Positions 38,045 through 48,198 of a stretch of DNA of 64,000 nt are shown in pieces. Source of the DNA: Caballeronia grimmiae (GTDB lineage: Bacteria > Pseudomonadota > Gammaproteobacteria > Burkholderiales > Burkholderiaceae); NCBI RefSeq assembly GCF_000698555.1, contig NZ_JFHE01000004.1, forward strand, positions 62,001 to 126,000. Reading direction: 5' to 3'. Position 1 is the stretch's first letter; each line of letters starts with the position of its first letter. The position numbers and the translations under genes are program-made. A model generated the notes under the pieces. The model was not told the origin of the DNA and did not search any database. It saw only the letters and a program-made list of their open reading frames with translations.

Positions 38045-38818
38045 ATGCGCTTCATCCGTTCGTTGCTGTTGATGCTGTACTTCGTCATGTACACGGTGCC
38101 GTATGCAATCGCCTGCTTTATCGCGTTTCCGTTCATGCGCGCCGACAAGCGCTACTGGATGGCGGCCGGCTGGTGCAAGTCGACGATCGTCGTGCTGCGT
38201 CATCTCGTCGGCATCCGCTATAGGATCGAAGGCGCTGAGAATCTGCCCGATGGCCCCGCCGTGCTCCTGTCGAAGCATCAATCCGCGTGGGAGACGCTGG
38301 CCTTTCCCGCGCTGATGCCGCGTCCGCTCTGCTATGTGTTCAAGCGCGAATTGCTGTATGTGCCGTTCTTCGGCTGGGCGCTCGGGCTGCTGAAAATGGT
38401 GCACATCGATCGCGCGCAAGGCCGCGATGCGTTTGCATCCGTCACGCGCCAGGGCCGCGCACGAATGGACGACGGCGCATGGGTCATCATGTTCCCCGAA
38501 GGCACGCGCACGCGGGTCGGCTCGCAGGGCAAATACAAGACGGGCGGCGCGCGCTTCGCCGTCGCGACGGGCGCGCCTGTCGTGCCGATCGCGCATAACG
38601 CCGGGCACGTGTGGCCGCGCAATTCGTTCATCAAGTATCCGGGTATAGTCACGGTGTCGATCGGCAAGCCCATCGATACCGCCGGTCTCTCGCCCGAAGA
38701 AGTGAATGTGCGCGTCGAGAGCTGGATCGAAACGGAGATGCGCCGTATCGATCCGCTCGCCTACGCCACGTCGAACGCGCAGCCGCAACGGGCGGGCGCT
38801 GCGGGCACGGGCCGCTGA
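38045..38818 (+). CDS. plsC: 1-acylglycerol-3-phosphate O-acyltransferase (PlsC family)
   Basis: A 257-residue membrane-anchored acyltransferase, with an N-terminal hydrophobic segment (residues about 5-32). The catalytic box is LLSKHQSAWETL, an H-x4-E variant of HX4D, followed by FKRELLYVPFFGWAL and FPEGTRTRVGSQGKYKTGGARFAVATGAPVVPIAHN, which binds glycerol phosphate. It makes phosphatidic acid from lysophosphatidate, or a related lipid. 32 bp after gmhB. Confidence 0.9.
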   Translation: MRFIRSLLLMLYFVMYTVPYAIACFIAFPFMRADKRYWMAAGWCKSTIVVLRHLVGIRYRIEGAENLPDGPAVLLSKHQSAWETLAFPALMPRPLCYVFKRELLYVPFFGWALGLLKMVHIDRAQGRDAFASVTRQGRARMDDGAWVIMFPEGTRTRVGSQGKYKTGGARFAVATGAPVVPIAHNAGHVWPRNSFIKYPGIVTVSIGKPIDTAGLSPEEVNVRVESWIETEMRRIDPLAYATSNAQPQRAGAAGTGR

Positions 38819-38910
38819 CGCGGTTCGCCTCCAGAGCTTCGAGCCGGTCGAGCCGCGTGCCCTATTCGTTCTTCTCGTCATTCCTGCGCCGGGAGCGCAA
38901 AGCCGAGCCG

Positions 38911-39801
38911 ATGCAGAAGCCTCCCTCGCGACAGCGCCCCGCCGTCGCGCTCGATACCCTGCAACTCGATCTTCCGTTCGAGCATGCGCCCGCGACCGCG
39001 CCCGCTCCCGCGCCGCCTTCTCCACGCGGCAACGTCCCGTCTGGCGAACTGTCGAAGCCCGAACCGCTTCCGGAAGGCGTGCGTCAGCGCCGCGTGCTGT
39101 TCGGTGCTCAGGCGCTCGACTATCGGCTTAAGCGCTCGGCACGGCGCACCATCGGCTTCTGCATCGATGCAACCGGTCTCACGATCACCGCGCCGCGCTG
39201 GGTGACGATCGCGGATATCGAAACTGCAATCGGCGACAAGCAAGGCTGGATTTTTCGGAAGCTGGCCGAGTGGCAAACACGCGTGGAGCAGCGCGCGCTG
39301 CCGCGCATCGAATGGCAGGACGGCGCGGAGTTCCCGTTTCTCGGCAAGACGATCCGCGTGTCGCTGAATCCGTCCGCGAGCACGCCTTCCTTTGATGCCG
39401 ACACCAACGTGCTCGCACTAGCCCTGCCCGCTTTCGCCGATGCGCAGCAGATCAAGGATCGCGTGCAAGGCTGGCTGCAGAGCGAAGCGAAGCGCATCTT
39501 CGGCGAGCGGCTCGCGGTATATGCCGAGAAGCTGGGCGCGGAGTATCGGGCTTACGCGCTGTCATCGGCGGCGACGCGCTGGGGCAGTTGTTCGAGCGAC
39601 GGCAAGATTCGCCTCAACTGGCGGCTGATTCACTTTCCGCTGTGGATCATCGATTACGTCGTCGCGCACGAACTCGCGCATCTGCGTGAGATGAACCACA
39701 GCCCGCGTTTCTGGAAAACGGTGGAGTCCATCTTTCCGGAGTTTCGCGAGGCGCGCCATACGCTCAAGCATCATCCGCCGGATCTGCTGCCTGCGTTGTA
39801 A
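38911..39801 (+). CDS. YgjP/SprT-like metal-dependent hydrolase (DUF45)
   Basis: A 296-residue protein of the YgjP (M48-like, DUF45) family. The zinc site is [19 protein letters not shown] (HExxH plus a third His six residues on, around residues 250-262), and [34 protein letters not shown] before it is diagnostic. The N-terminal 55 residues are proline-rich and variable. The ATG at 38911 was taken as start; the frame is open further upstream. The biological role of the family is poorly known. Confidence 0.88.
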   Translation: MQKPPSRQRPAVALDTLQLDLPFEHAPATAPAPAPPSPRGNVPSGELSKPEPLPEGVRQRRVLFGAQALDYRLKRSARRTIGFCIDATGLTITAPRWVTIADIETAIGDKQGWIFRKLAEWQTRVEQRALPRIEWQDGAEFPFLGKTIRVSLNPSASTPSFDADTNVLALALPAFADAQQIKDRVQGWLQSEAKRIFGERLAVYAEKLGAEYRAYALSSAATRWGSCSSDGKIRLNWRLIHFPLWIIDYVVAHELAHLREMNHSPRFWKTVESIFPEFREARHTLKHHPPDLLPAL

Positions 39802-39922
39802 GCCGATGAGCGCGGTCAGCGCGGCTTTCCATCGAACGGTACAATTTTGCACGAACCCGCAATGCCGGCGAGTGCGACGAGTTCAGGAATCGCGCCGCCG
39901 CGAACACAACAGGAACCTCATC

Positions 39923-40309
39923 ATGCGACTTCTCCACACGATGCTGCGCGTCGGCGACCTGCAGCGCTCCATCGATTTCTACACCCGGATTCTCGGCATG
40001 AAGGTGCTGCGCCAGAGCGAGAACACCGAGTACAAGTACACGCTCGCATTCGTCGGTTATGGCGATGAAAGCGAACACAGCGTGCTCGAGCTCACCTATA
40101 ACTGGGGCGTCGAAAAGTACGAGATGGGCACCGCTTACGGCCACATCGCGCTGGAAGTGGATAACGCCGCCGAAGCATGCGATCGCATTCGCAATGCGGG
40201 TGGCCGCGTCACGCGCGAAGCCGGCCCGGTGAAGGGCGGCACGACGGTGATCGCCTTCGTGGAAGATCCGGACGGCTACAAGGTCGAACTGATCGAAAAG
40301 CATTCGTGA
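39923..40309 (+). CDS. gloA: Lactoylglutathione lyase (glyoxalase I)
   Basis: A 128-residue glyoxalase I, which isomerises the methylglyoxal-glutathione hemithioacetal to S-lactoylglutathione. Metal ligands expected are His5 (RLLHTMLRV), Glu56 (SVLELTYN), His74 (YGHIALEV) and Glu122 ([10 protein letters not shown]). AGGAA 7 nt before the ATG at 39923 fixes the start. A TACAAT at 39840-39845 is a -10 candidate. A terminator follows. Confidence 0.97.
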   Translation: MRLLHTMLRVGDLQRSIDFYTRILGMKVLRQSENTEYKYTLAFVGYGDESEHSVLELTYNWGVEKYEMGTAYGHIALEVDNAAEACDRIRNAGGRVTREAGPVKGGTTVIAFVEDPDGYKVELIEKHS

Positions 40310-40338
40310 TCTGATCGATTGCTCACCGGCAAATGCTT

Positions 40339-40374
40339 GCGCGCTGGCGATGAGATCGCCGCGCGCATTTTTTT
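40339..40374 (+). terminator. Rho-independent terminator of gloA
   Basis: Stem of GCGCGC and GGCGAT against ATCGCC and GCGCGC (one bulged T), 3-nt loop, then a run of seven T. About 30 bp after the gloA stop. Confidence 0.9.
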
Positions 40375-40398
40375 GCTCGCTGAATCACGCGCGCCACA

Positions 40399-41202
40399 TC
40401 ACCCTTCGATACGCGCTCGCGTCACTCCAAGCAGATCGGACATTGCGCGGCGCGCAGCCTCCGCGTCGCGCGCGACGATCGCCGTGAAGACCGCTGTATG
40501 CTCGGCCAGCGAGGCGTTGAACACTTCGGCGCGCTTGGCGTTCAGGCGCAACTGTCCTTCGAGCGTCCGTTCGATGAGCACGCCCAGCGGAACGAGCAAC
40601 TCGTTGCTGCAAGCGGCCAGCACGCACAAGTGGAACTCGAGATCGGCGCGCACCCACTCGTCGACGTTCTGCGCCGCCACCATCGCGCGATGCGCTTTCT
40701 CCAGCTTGCCGAGCGCGTGTGCGTCGTGGTTGCGCGTCGCGAGCGCGGCGGCATACGGCTCGATCATCTCGCGCATTTCCTGGAGCTTGAGCGCGAAGTG
40801 CATCGGCGGAGCGACGCGCGAATACCAGTGGAGCATGTCGGCGTCGAGCAGGTTCCAGGCTTCTCTCGGCCTCACGCGCGTCCCGATTTTCGGGCGCGAC
40901 TGAATCATCCCCTTCGAGGTCAGCGTGCGCAGCGCCTCGCGCAATACCGTTCGGCTTACGCCGAACCGTTCCATCAGTTCAACTTCCCGCGGGAGAGACG
41001 AACCGGGCACGAAATCGCCGCGTAGTATGGCCGTGCCCAGTTCGTACGCCACGCGGCCATGAAGATCGCGGTGAATGATGAACTCCTTCGTCGTGCTATC
41101 GATACCCGCGCGATTATCCGCCATTTCGTCGGCTGAAAGAAGGCTGCTTCCGCCGGAAACAATACTATTAATCAGTTCACCGCGCCCAGTTTGAGCTACC
41201 AT
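40399..41202 (-). CDS. GntR family regulator, FCD (FadR-like) subfamily, DgoR candidate
   Basis: A 267-residue regulator with an N-terminal winged helix-turn-helix ([62 protein letters not shown]) and an all-helical FCD ligand domain with the metal-binding histidines ([15 protein letters not shown], and [10 protein letters not shown]). It diverges from dgoD, so control of galactonate use is likely. The start at 41202 has GAGG 5 nt upstream but leaves only 25 bp to dgoD; a start at 41124 (MADNRAGI) lacks a ribosome site but leaves room for a promoter. Confidence 0.88.
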   Translation of the reverse strand: MVAQTGRGELINSIVSGGSSLLSADEMADNRAGIDSTTKEFIIHRDLHGRVAYELGTAILRGDFVPGSSLPREVELMERFGVSRTVLREALRTLTSKGMIQSRPKIGTRVRPREAWNLLDADMLHWYSRVAPPMHFALKLQEMREMIEPYAAALATRNHDAHALGKLEKAHRAMVAAQNVDEWVRADLEFHLCVLAACSNELLVPLGVLIERTLEGQLRLNAKRAEVFNASLAEHTAVFTAIVARDAEAARRAMSDLLGVTRARIEG

Positions 41203-41227
41203 AAGAGCCTCGCCAGGAGACGCTCGC

Positions 41228-42376
41228 ATGAAAATCACAAAACTTGAAACTTTCGTTGTTCCGCCGCGTTGGTGCTTCCTCAAAATCGAGACCGATGAAG
41301 GCATCACCGGCTGGGGAGAACCCGTCGTCGAGGGACGCGCGCATACGGTGGCCGCCGCCGTCGACGAACTCTCGGACTATCTGATCGGCAAGGATCCGCG
41401 CCATATCGAAGACTTATGGCAGGTGATGTATCGCTCGGGCTTTTATCGCGGCGGCCCTATCGGCATGAGCGCGATTGCGGGCGTCGATCAGGCGCTGTGG
41501 GACATTCTCGGCAAGCATCACGGCGTGCCGATTCACGCGCTGCTCGGCGGCCAGGTCCGCGACAAGATGAAGGTGTATTCGTGGATCGGCGGCGACCGTC
41601 CGAGCGACGTCGCGAACAATGCGCGTGCGGTTGTCGAACGCGGCTTCAAGGCCGTGAAGATGAACGGCTCCGAAGAACTGCAGATGATCGACACGTTCGA
41701 CAAGGTTCAGGGCGTGATCGACAACGTGCGCGCGGTGCGCGAGGCGGTCGGGCCGAACGTGGGCATCGGCGTGGACTTCCACGGGCGCGTGCACAAGCCG
41801 ATGGCGAAGGTGCTTGCAAGAGAACTCGATCCGTACAAGCTGATGTTCATCGAGGAACCGGTGCTGTCGGAGAACGTCGAGGCGTTGCGCGATATCGTCA
41901 ATCAGACGAGCACGCCGATTGCGCTCGGCGAGCGGCTCTATTCCCGCTGGGACTTCAAGCACATTCTGGCGGGCGGTTATGTCGATATCATTCAGCCGGA
42001 CGCGTCGCATGCGGGCGGGCTGACCGAATGCCGCAAGATCGCGTCGATGGCCGAAGCCTACGATGTCGCGCTCGCGCTGCACTGCCCGCTCGGACCGATC
42101 GCGCTCGCGACCTGCCTGCAGATCGACGCCGTCAGCTACAACGCGTTCATCCAGGAACAAAGCCTGGGCATCCACTACAACACGGGCAACGACCTGCTGG
42201 ATTACATCAGGAATCCGGAAGTCTTCGAGTACGACGACGGCATGGTATCGATTCCGCAAGGGCCCGGGCTTGGGATCGAAGTGAATGAGGAGAAGGTGCG
42301 GGAGATGGCGAAGATCGGGCATCGCTGGCGCAATCCGGTGTGGCGTCACGCGGATGGCAGCGTCGCTGAGTGGTAA
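41228..42376 (+). CDS. dgoD: D-galactonate dehydratase
   Basis: A 382-residue enolase-superfamily enzyme (mandelate racemase group). [41 protein letters not shown] is the DgoD start; metal ligands lie in [13 protein letters not shown] (Asp), FIEEPV (Glu) and [14 protein letters not shown] (Glu), with the base His in [17 protein letters not shown] and [12 protein letters not shown] segments. It converts D-galactonate to 2-keto-3-deoxygalactonate. AGGAG is 9 nt before the ATG. The rest of the pathway (dgoK, dgoA, dgoT) is not in the window. Confidence 0.95.
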   Translation: MKITKLETFVVPPRWCFLKIETDEGITGWGEPVVEGRAHTVAAAVDELSDYLIGKDPRHIEDLWQVMYRSGFYRGGPIGMSAIAGVDQALWDILGKHHGVPIHALLGGQVRDKMKVYSWIGGDRPSDVANNARAVVERGFKAVKMNGSEELQMIDTFDKVQGVIDNVRAVREAVGPNVGIGVDFHGRVHKPMAKVLARELDPYKLMFIEEPVLSENVEALRDIVNQTSTPIALGERLYSRWDFKHILAGGYVDIIQPDASHAGGLTECRKIASMAEAYDVALALHCPLGPIALATCLQIDAVSYNAFIQEQSLGIHYNTGNDLLDYIRNPEVFEYDDGMVSIPQGPGLGIEVNEEKVREMAKIGHRWRNPVWRHADGSVAEW

Positions 42377-42386
42377 CGCGCCCGGA

Positions 42387-44192
42387 CTAGTGCGTGAGGC
42401 GTGCTTTCACCGCGCCGCGCAGCGCGTTGGTGATGAGCATGGCTTCGGCGCGGTCGAGATCCGCTGGCATCAGCCGGCGTTCTTCCGCGCCGAGTTCTTC
42501 GATGACCGCCGCGCGCATCACGCCCGGCAGCACGCCGGCGTCGATGGGCGGCGTGCACCACGTCCCCTCCAGCTTCACGAAGATGCTCGAACGGCCGCCT
42601 TCGGAGAGTTCACCGCGCTCGTTCGTGAACAGCATGTCGAACGCGCCTTCGGTTTCGGCCGCCTTCCACGCGCGGTCGTAATCGGCGCGGTGCGTCGTCT
42701 TATGGCGAAGCAGCGTGTCGCGCGATGATTGCGCCGCAAAGCCGCGCTCCGACGCGAGCAGCACATTCACGGTTTCCGATGACAACGGCGCAAGCGGTGC
42801 GCTCGTCATCGCGATGCGCCCGCGCTTGTCGAGCGCGATGCGCAATCGATACGGCTTGCCTTCATCGAAGCCCGCGCAGTGTCGCGCGACTTCGGCATCA
42901 AGCTCACGTTCGTGGAAAGCAAAACCGAAATACGCCGCGCTTGCCTTCAGCCGCGCCACATGACGTGCATAGTGGCGCACGCCTGCGCTGCGCGTCGCGT
43001 ATGTCGTCTCGAAGAGTTCGAAGCCGGGGTCGGCACCGGTTAGAAAACGCGCCTTCAACAGACACTCCTCATACTCGTTCGCGGACACGCTGTCCAGCAC
43101 GATGCCCGCGCCAATTCCGAGCACGCCGCGTTCGCCCGTGGCGTCGATCACCAGCGTGCGAATCGCGACCGACAGACAGAAGTCGCCGCCTGCATCGAGC
43201 CAGCCGATTGCGCCGGTATAGAGACCGCGCGGCGTGCTTTCGATTTCATCGATGAGTTGCATCGTGCGGTACTTCGGCGCGCCAGTGATGGAGCCGCATG
43301 GAAACAGCGCGCGGATGATCGCCGCGAACGGCGTGCCGGGCACGACGCGCGCTTCGACCGTCGACGTCATCTGCCACACGGACGCATACGGCTCCACTGA
43401 AAACAGCGCGGGCACATGCACCGACCCCGTGACCGCGACGCGCGAGATGTCGTTGCGCAGTAAATCGACGATCATTACGTTTTCCGCGCGGTTCTTCGGA
43501 TCGTCGTGAAGCGCGGCGGGATCGGTGTCGCGGGGCGCGGTGCCTTTCATCGGGCGGGCGCGCAGTACATCGCCCTGCCTTTCGATGAACAACTCCGGCG
43601 AACACGACACGACCGCGCGTCCGTCGGGCATCGCGATCAACGCGCCATAGCGCACCGGCTGACGCTCGCGCAGCCGTCGATACAAAGCTAGCGGCGTGCC
43701 GAACACATCGAACGCGAGCCGGTACGTGAAGTTGATCTGATACGACTCGCCGTCCACCAGCGCCTGCTGAATGGCGGCGATGGCGGCGTCGAACTCATCG
43801 CGCGTGACGCTCGGCTCGATGCCGGCCACGCCTGCCATCGACGGCGCCTCCGCATGACCGTCTTGCGCGGTCAGCCACGCGCTGGCTTCGTCACGCGACA
43901 ACGCCGTGCACGCGCGGAACATCAGCACGCGCAGCGCATGATCGCCGCCGCGCCCGATCGCGCCGAACTGCAGATTGCGCCCGAATTCATAGTCGGCGAC
44001 CACGACCGCATGCAAGCCGCCTTGCAGATCGCGCTCGATGTCGGCGCAGACCGCATCGAGCGAGCGTCCGTCTTCACAGACATGCTCGTGCGAGAAGTCC
44101 GTGTACAAACGACTCGACCGCCTTTCGGCGGTCGCGTCGCAATCGTCGAGCAGCGCGAATGCAGCGCTGCGTGCTTCGATCTTCATGGCCAT
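42387..44192 (-). CDS. pabB: Aminodeoxychorismate synthase PabB fused to 4-amino-4-deoxychorismate lyase PabC
   Basis: A 601-residue fusion. Residues about 1-380 are the chorismate-binding PabB domain: SYQINFTYRL, VSCSPELFIERQGDVLRARPMKGTAPR (the active Lys of the P[IM]KGT motif), NVMIVDLLRNDISRV, PCGSITGAPKYRTMQLIDEIE and GAGIVLDSVSANEYEECLLKA. Residues about 390-601 are a class IV PLP enzyme: FELFETTYATRSAGVRHYARHVARLKASA, LLRHKTTHRADYDRA (PLP lysine) and DMLFTNERGELSEGGRSSIFV. Together they make p-aminobenzoate for folate. The amidotransferase PabA is elsewhere. It lies 38 bp after dnaJ on the same strand and is nearly tail-to-tail with dgoD. Confidence 0.93.
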   Translation of the reverse strand: MAMKIEARSAAFALLDDCDATAERRSSRLYTDFSHEHVCEDGRSLDAVCADIERDLQGGLHAVVVADYEFGRNLQFGAIGRGGDHALRVLMFRACTALSRDEASAWLTAQDGHAEAPSMAGVAGIEPSVTRDEFDAAIAAIQQALVDGESYQINFTYRLAFDVFGTPLALYRRLRERQPVRYGALIAMPDGRAVVSCSPELFIERQGDVLRARPMKGTAPRDTDPAALHDDPKNRAENVMIVDLLRNDISRVAVTGSVHVPALFSVEPYASVWQMTSTVEARVVPGTPFAAIIRALFPCGSITGAPKYRTMQLIDEIESTPRGLYTGAIGWLDAGGDFCLSVAIRTLVIDATGERGVLGIGAGIVLDSVSANEYEECLLKARFLTGADPGFELFETTYATRSAGVRHYARHVARLKASAAYFGFAFHERELDAEVARHCAGFDEGKPYRLRIALDKRGRIAMTSAPLAPLSSETVNVLLASERGFAAQSSRDTLLRHKTTHRADYDRAWKAAETEGAFDMLFTNERGELSEGGRSSIFVKLEGTWCTPPIDAGVLPGVMRAAVIEELGAEERRLMPADLDRAEAMLITNALRGAVKARLTH

Positions 44193-44230
44193 GCTCGCAT
44201 GATGCAGGCGCGCGTCAGTGCGACAGCGCG

Positions 44231-45373
44231 TCAGTCGAAGAAGCTCTTCACGCGATCGAACCAGCTTTTGCTTTGCGGGCTATGCCGCGCGCCGCCTTCC
44301 GTCAGCGACTTCTCGAACTGCTTGAGCAAGTCGCGCTGCTGCTCGGTGAGCTTGACCGGCGTTTCCACCTGCACGTGCACGTAGAGATCGCCCGCGATGC
44401 TCGACCGCAATCCCTTGATGCCCTTGCCGCGCAGACGGAACGTCTTGCCCGACTGCGTGCCTTCGGGCACCGTGAAGCTCGCGCGGCCCGCGAGCGTCGG
44501 CACTTCGATCTCGCCGCCGAGCGCCGCCGTCGTGAACGGAATCGGCATCTGGCAGTGCAGGTCGTCGCCGTCGCGCTCGAATACCGCGTGCTGCTTGATG
44601 TGGATCTCCACATACAAGTCGCCGCTCGGACCGCCGTTGATGCCCGGCTCGCCGTTGCCCGCCGAGCGGATGCGCATGCCGTCGTCGATGCCCGCCGGAA
44701 TCTTCACTTCCAGCGTCTTCGTTTCCTTCACCTTGCCCGCGCCGTGGCAGTTCGTGCAGGGATCGGGAACGTAGGTGCCGCTGCCGTGACACTTCGGACA
44801 CGTCTGCTGGATGCTGAAAAAGCCCTGCGACATCCGCACCTGGCCCTGGCCGTGACAGGTCGGGCAGGTTTCCGGCTTCGTGCCCGGCTTCGCGCCCGAA
44901 CCGTGACAGACGTTGCAGTTGCTCCAGCTCGGCACGCGAATCTGCGTGTCGTAACCGTGCGCCGCCTGCTCCAGCGTGATCTCCATGCTGTAGCGCAGGT
45001 CCGCGCCGCGATACACCTGCGGGCCGCCGCGTCCGCCGCGCGCACCGGCGCCCGCGCCCGCCGCCTGTCCGAAGATGTCGCCGAAGATATCGCCGAAGGC
45101 ATCGGCAAAACCGCCGAAGCCCTGCGCACCCGCGCCCGCCATGTTCGGATCGACGCCCGCGTGACCGTACTGGTCGTAAGCGGCGCGCTTCTGCTGGTCG
45201 GAGAGCATCTCGTAGGCTTCTTTCGCCTCCTTGAAGTTCTCTTCCGCTTTCTTGTTGTCCGGATTGCGGTCAGGGTGATACTTCATCGCGAGCTTGCGAT
45301 ACGCCTTCTTGATCTCGTCGTCGCTCGCGTTCTTCGCGACGCCCAGAACGTCGTAGTAATCCCGTTTCGCCAT
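44231..45373 (-). CDS. dnaJ: Chaperone protein DnaJ
   Basis: A 380-residue type I DnaJ: J domain (residues 1-70) with the HPDRNPDN loop that stimulates DnaK, a Gly/Phe-rich region (about 75-120), four zinc-finger repeats [24 protein letters not shown] and CTNCHGAG (about 145-215), and a C-terminal substrate-binding domain. It delivers clients to DnaK. It lies 263 bp after dnaK across a terminator-like hairpin, so it is probably expressed at a lower level or from an extra promoter. Confidence 0.98.
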   Translation of the reverse strand: MAKRDYYDVLGVAKNASDDEIKKAYRKLAMKYHPDRNPDNKKAEENFKEAKEAYEMLSDQQKRAAYDQYGHAGVDPNMAGAGAQGFGGFADAFGDIFGDIFGQAAGAGAGARGGRGGPQVYRGADLRYSMEITLEQAAHGYDTQIRVPSWSNCNVCHGSGAKPGTKPETCPTCHGQGQVRMSQGFFSIQQTCPKCHGSGTYVPDPCTNCHGAGKVKETKTLEVKIPAGIDDGMRIRSAGNGEPGINGGPSGDLYVEIHIKQHAVFERDGDDLHCQMPIPFTTAALGGEIEVPTLAGRASFTVPEGTQSGKTFRLRGKGIKGLRSSIAGDLYVHVQVETPVKLTEQQRDLLKQFEKSLTEGGARHSPQSKSWFDRVKSFFD

Positions 45374-45385
45374 GTCGGTTCCATG

Positions 45386-45407
45386 CCGTCGCGCTTGGCC
45401 GCGACGG
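45386..45407 (-). promoter_or_regulatory. Inverted repeat in the dnaJ leader
   Basis: Perfect 8-bp arms CCGTCGCG / CGCGACGG with a 6-nt centre, ending 12 nt before the dnaJ ATG. In the mRNA it would form a stable stem next to the translation start, where only a weak GGAAC could act as ribosome site. Confidence 0.4.
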
Positions 45408-45492
45408 TTCCTCTCAGATGCCTCGGGTCAAACGACCCGCGCGTAACCTCTGACGCCCCGCTCTTGTATGCCACTCCTGAGCAGGACGCCCC

Positions 45493-45533
45493 AAAAAAGC
45501 AACGTGCCCGGGGAGCCGAAAAGCTCGCCAGGC
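45493..45533 (-). terminator. Terminator-like hairpin between dnaK and dnaJ
   Basis: Read on the minus strand: an 11-bp stem with one mismatch (GCCTGGCGAGC / GCTCCCCGGGC), 6-nt loop, then ACGTTGC and six T. It lies about 105 bp after the dnaK stop. Partial readthrough would lower dnaJ relative to dnaK. Confidence 0.65.
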
Positions 45534-45636
45534 GCGTTCCACGTCAGACGCTCGACGCGTCCCGGTCCTGTTCGCGCCGATGCATCGCGCGAAAGACCGC
45601 GGGCGCGTGAACGTTGCCATCCACGCGCCCTGCGGC

Positions 45637-47598
45637 TTAGTCCTTCTTCACTTCCTTGAAGTCGGCGTCGACGACGTCGTCATGCTGCTGGCTCGCACCA
45701 GCCGATGCAGACGAAGCCGCTTCCGCGCCGGCAGCACCCGCTGCCGCACCGGCCGCGCCCTGCTGCGCCTGCATGTCGGCGTACATTTTTTCGCCGAGCT
45801 TCTGCGAAGCCTGAGCCAGCGCCTCGACCTTCGCTTCGATCGTGGCCTTGTCGCTCGAGCTGTTCTTCAGCGCGTCTTCGAGGTCCTTCAGCGCCGCTTC
45901 GATCTTTTCCTTCTCCGAAGCGTCGACCTTGTCGCCATACTCGGCAACCGCCTTCTTCGTGCTGTGGACCAGCGCGTCGCCCTGGTTGCGGGCATCGGCC
46001 AGTTCGCGCAGCTTGTGATCTTCCTCGGCGTTGGCTTCGGCGTCCTTCACCATCTTGTCGATTTCGGCGTCCGTCAGACCCGAGTTCGCCTTGATGGTGA
46101 TCTTGTTCTCCTTGCCCGTCGCCTTGTCCTTCGCGCCGACGTGCAAAATGCCGTTCGCGTCGATGTCGAAGGTCACTTCGATCTGCGGCACGCCGCGCGG
46201 TGCGGGCGGAATGCCTTCGAGGTTGAATTCGCCGAGCAGCTTGTTGCCCGCGGCCATTTCACGCTCGCCCTGGAACACCTTGATCGTCACGGCGCCCTGG
46301 TTGTCGTCCGCCGTCGAATACACTTGCGCGTGCTTCGTCGGGATGGTCGTGTTCTTGTTGATCATCTTCGTCATCACGCCGCCGAGCGTTTCGATGCCGA
46401 GCGACAGAGGCGTCACGTCGAGCAGCAGAACGTCCTTGCGGTCGCCCGACAGAACCTGACCTTGAATCGCGGCGCCCACGGCCACGGCTTCGTCCGGGTT
46501 CACGTCACGGCGCGGTTCCTTGCCGAAGAATTCCTTCACCTTCTCCTGCACCTTCGGCATACGCGTCATGCCGCCGACGAGGATCACGTCGTCGATGTCG
46601 CCGACCTTCACGCCCGCGTCCTTGATCGCGATGCGGCACGGTTCGATCGTGCGCTCGATCAGTTCTTCGACGAGCGCTTCCAGCTTGGCGCGCGTGAACT
46701 TGAGGTTCAAGTGCTTCGGACCCGACGCGTCGGCCGTGATGTACGGCAGGTTGATGTCGGTCTGAGCCGTCGACGACAGTTCGATCTTCGCCTTCTCGGC
46801 TGCTTCCTTCAGGCGTTGCAGCGCGAGCACGTCCTTCGACAGGTCGACGCCCTGCTCCTTCTTGAACTCGCCGATGATGTAATCGATGATGCGCTGGTCG
46901 AAGTCTTCACCGCCGAGGAACGTGTCGCCGTTGGTCGACAGCACTTCGAACTGCATTTCGCCGTCCACATCCGCGATTTCGATGATCGAGATGTCGAACG
47001 TGCCGCCGCCGAGGTCGAACACGGCGATCTTGCGGTCGCCCTTTTCGGCCTTGTCGAGACCGAACGCGAGCGCGGCTGCCGTCGGCTCGTTGATGATGCG
47101 CTTGACTTCCAGACCGGCGATGCGGCCCGCGTCCTTGGTTGCCTGACGCTGGCTGTCGTTGAAGTACGCCGGAACCGTGATGACGGCTTCCGTCACCGGC
47201 TCGCCGAGGTAGTCTTCAGCGGTCTTCTTCATCTTGCGCAGCACTTCAGCCGACACTTGCGACGGCGCGAGACTCTTGCCGTGCGCTTCGACCCATGCGT
47301 CGCCGTTGTCGTGCTTGACGATCTTGTAGGGCATCAGGTTGATGTCCTTCTGCACTTCCTTTTCGTCGAAGCGGCGGCCGATCAGGCGCTTCACCGCGTA
47401 CAGCGTGTTCCGCGGGTTCGTGACCGACTGACGCTTCGCAGGCGCGCCGACGAGAATCTCGTTGTCATCCATGTAAGCGATGATCGACGGCGTGGTGCGC
47501 GCGCCTTCCGAGTTCTCGATGACCTTGACCTGATTGCCTTCCATCAGCGCCACGCACGAATTCGTGGTGCCGAGGTCGATGCCGATGATTTTGCCCAT
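45637..47598 (-). CDS. dnaK: Chaperone protein DnaK (Hsp70)
   Basis: A 653-residue Hsp70. ATPase domain signatures [17 protein letters not shown] (residues 4-20), [14 protein letters not shown] (about 197-210) and [15 protein letters not shown]; interdomain linker [17 protein letters not shown]; substrate domain and helical lid; tail ends [14 protein letters not shown] with the alanine/glycine/serine linker before it. AGGAG lies 10 nt before the ATG and a sigma-32 promoter at 47705-47732. It works with the DnaJ and GrpE encoded beside it. Confidence 0.99.
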   Translation of the reverse strand: MGKIIGIDLGTTNSCVALMEGNQVKVIENSEGARTTPSIIAYMDDNEILVGAPAKRQSVTNPRNTLYAVKRLIGRRFDEKEVQKDINLMPYKIVKHDNGDAWVEAHGKSLAPSQVSAEVLRKMKKTAEDYLGEPVTEAVITVPAYFNDSQRQATKDAGRIAGLEVKRIINEPTAAALAFGLDKAEKGDRKIAVFDLGGGTFDISIIEIADVDGEMQFEVLSTNGDTFLGGEDFDQRIIDYIIGEFKKEQGVDLSKDVLALQRLKEAAEKAKIELSSTAQTDINLPYITADASGPKHLNLKFTRAKLEALVEELIERTIEPCRIAIKDAGVKVGDIDDVILVGGMTRMPKVQEKVKEFFGKEPRRDVNPDEAVAVGAAIQGQVLSGDRKDVLLLDVTPLSLGIETLGGVMTKMINKNTTIPTKHAQVYSTADDNQGAVTIKVFQGEREMAAGNKLLGEFNLEGIPPAPRGVPQIEVTFDIDANGILHVGAKDKATGKENKITIKANSGLTDAEIDKMVKDAEANAEEDHKLRELADARNQGDALVHSTKKAVAEYGDKVDASEKEKIEAALKDLEDALKNSSSDKATIEAKVEALAQASQKLGEKMYADMQAQQGAAGAAAGAAGAEAASSASAGASQQHDDVVDADFKEVKKD

Positions 47599-47704
47599 TT
47601 TTTATACTCTCCTAGCTTTGATCGCTTTGGCGCTGCGGCCGGAACACGCCGGCTTTTGCGGCCGATTCAACGGGCCGAACGCCCAAAATTCATACCTGTA
47701 CGCA

Positions 47705-47732
47705 AGATAGGAGCGCCGATTTCGTTTTCAAG
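47705..47732 (-). promoter_or_regulatory. Sigma-32 heat-shock promoter of dnaK
   Basis: Minus strand: CTTGAAA (47732-47726), 13-bp spacer, TCCTATCT (47712-47705), close to the sigma-32 consensus CTTGAAA / CCCCATNT. The start point would be about 100 nt before the dnaK ATG. Confidence 0.7.
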
Positions 47733-47786
47733 ACCCTGAATGCGATGCGGTCTATAACTTTTTCGATTTCCTGCCGCTTCTTGCGC

Positions 47787-48176
47787 CTAATTTCCCGCTG
47801 CGGCGATTTTTTCGCGCGCCGCCTTCACTGCCGCCTCGAACTGCGCGATGCCGTGCCAGCCGGTTGCCCGCCCGAGCCGCTTGCCCCGATGAAAAAAGAA
47901 CTACGTCGGCACGCCATGCAGCAGGAAACGGCGGCCAAGCTCGCGATGCTCGTAGACATTGCTGTGGAACCACTTGAGTCCGAGTGCGCGGATGGCGTCG
48001 GGCTGCGCGAGCATCGCTTTCTTGGCGATTTCGCAGTTGAAGCAGTCGAGGCCCCAGAAGAACACCACGGCCAGTTCGTCTCCCGCTGACGCCAGACCGG
48101 CGTCGAAGCCGGCAGCGTCGAGTTCCTGCATACCGAATTCGGAGAACGCGGTGGCATCGACGCGAATGTTGGCCAT
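47787..48176 (-). pseudogene. Thioredoxin-fold protein gene interrupted by an in-frame TAG
   Basis: The frame from ATG 48176 reads 91 residues of a thioredoxin-like protein: VFFWGLDCFNCEIAKKAML holds the active-site C45-F-N-C48, and LHGVPT carries the cis-proline that packs on it. Codon 92 is TAG (47901-47903). The same frame then continues for 37 sense codons, FFFHRGKRLGRATGWHG... to AREKIAAAGN, exactly the missing last strands and helix, and ends at a TAG (47787-47789). A point change from a TAT/TAC tyrosine codon is the simplest cause; a sequencing error or readthrough is possible. It starts 22 bp after grpE, so it would be co-transcribed with it. Confidence 0.82.
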
Positions 48177-48198
48177 GAGCGAGTCTCGCGGCTGTTCT

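Noticed and set aside
45580..47739. 719-codon plus-strand frame opposite dnaK
   Set aside because: Antisense shadow, long because of the strongly biased codons of dnaK; no protein features.
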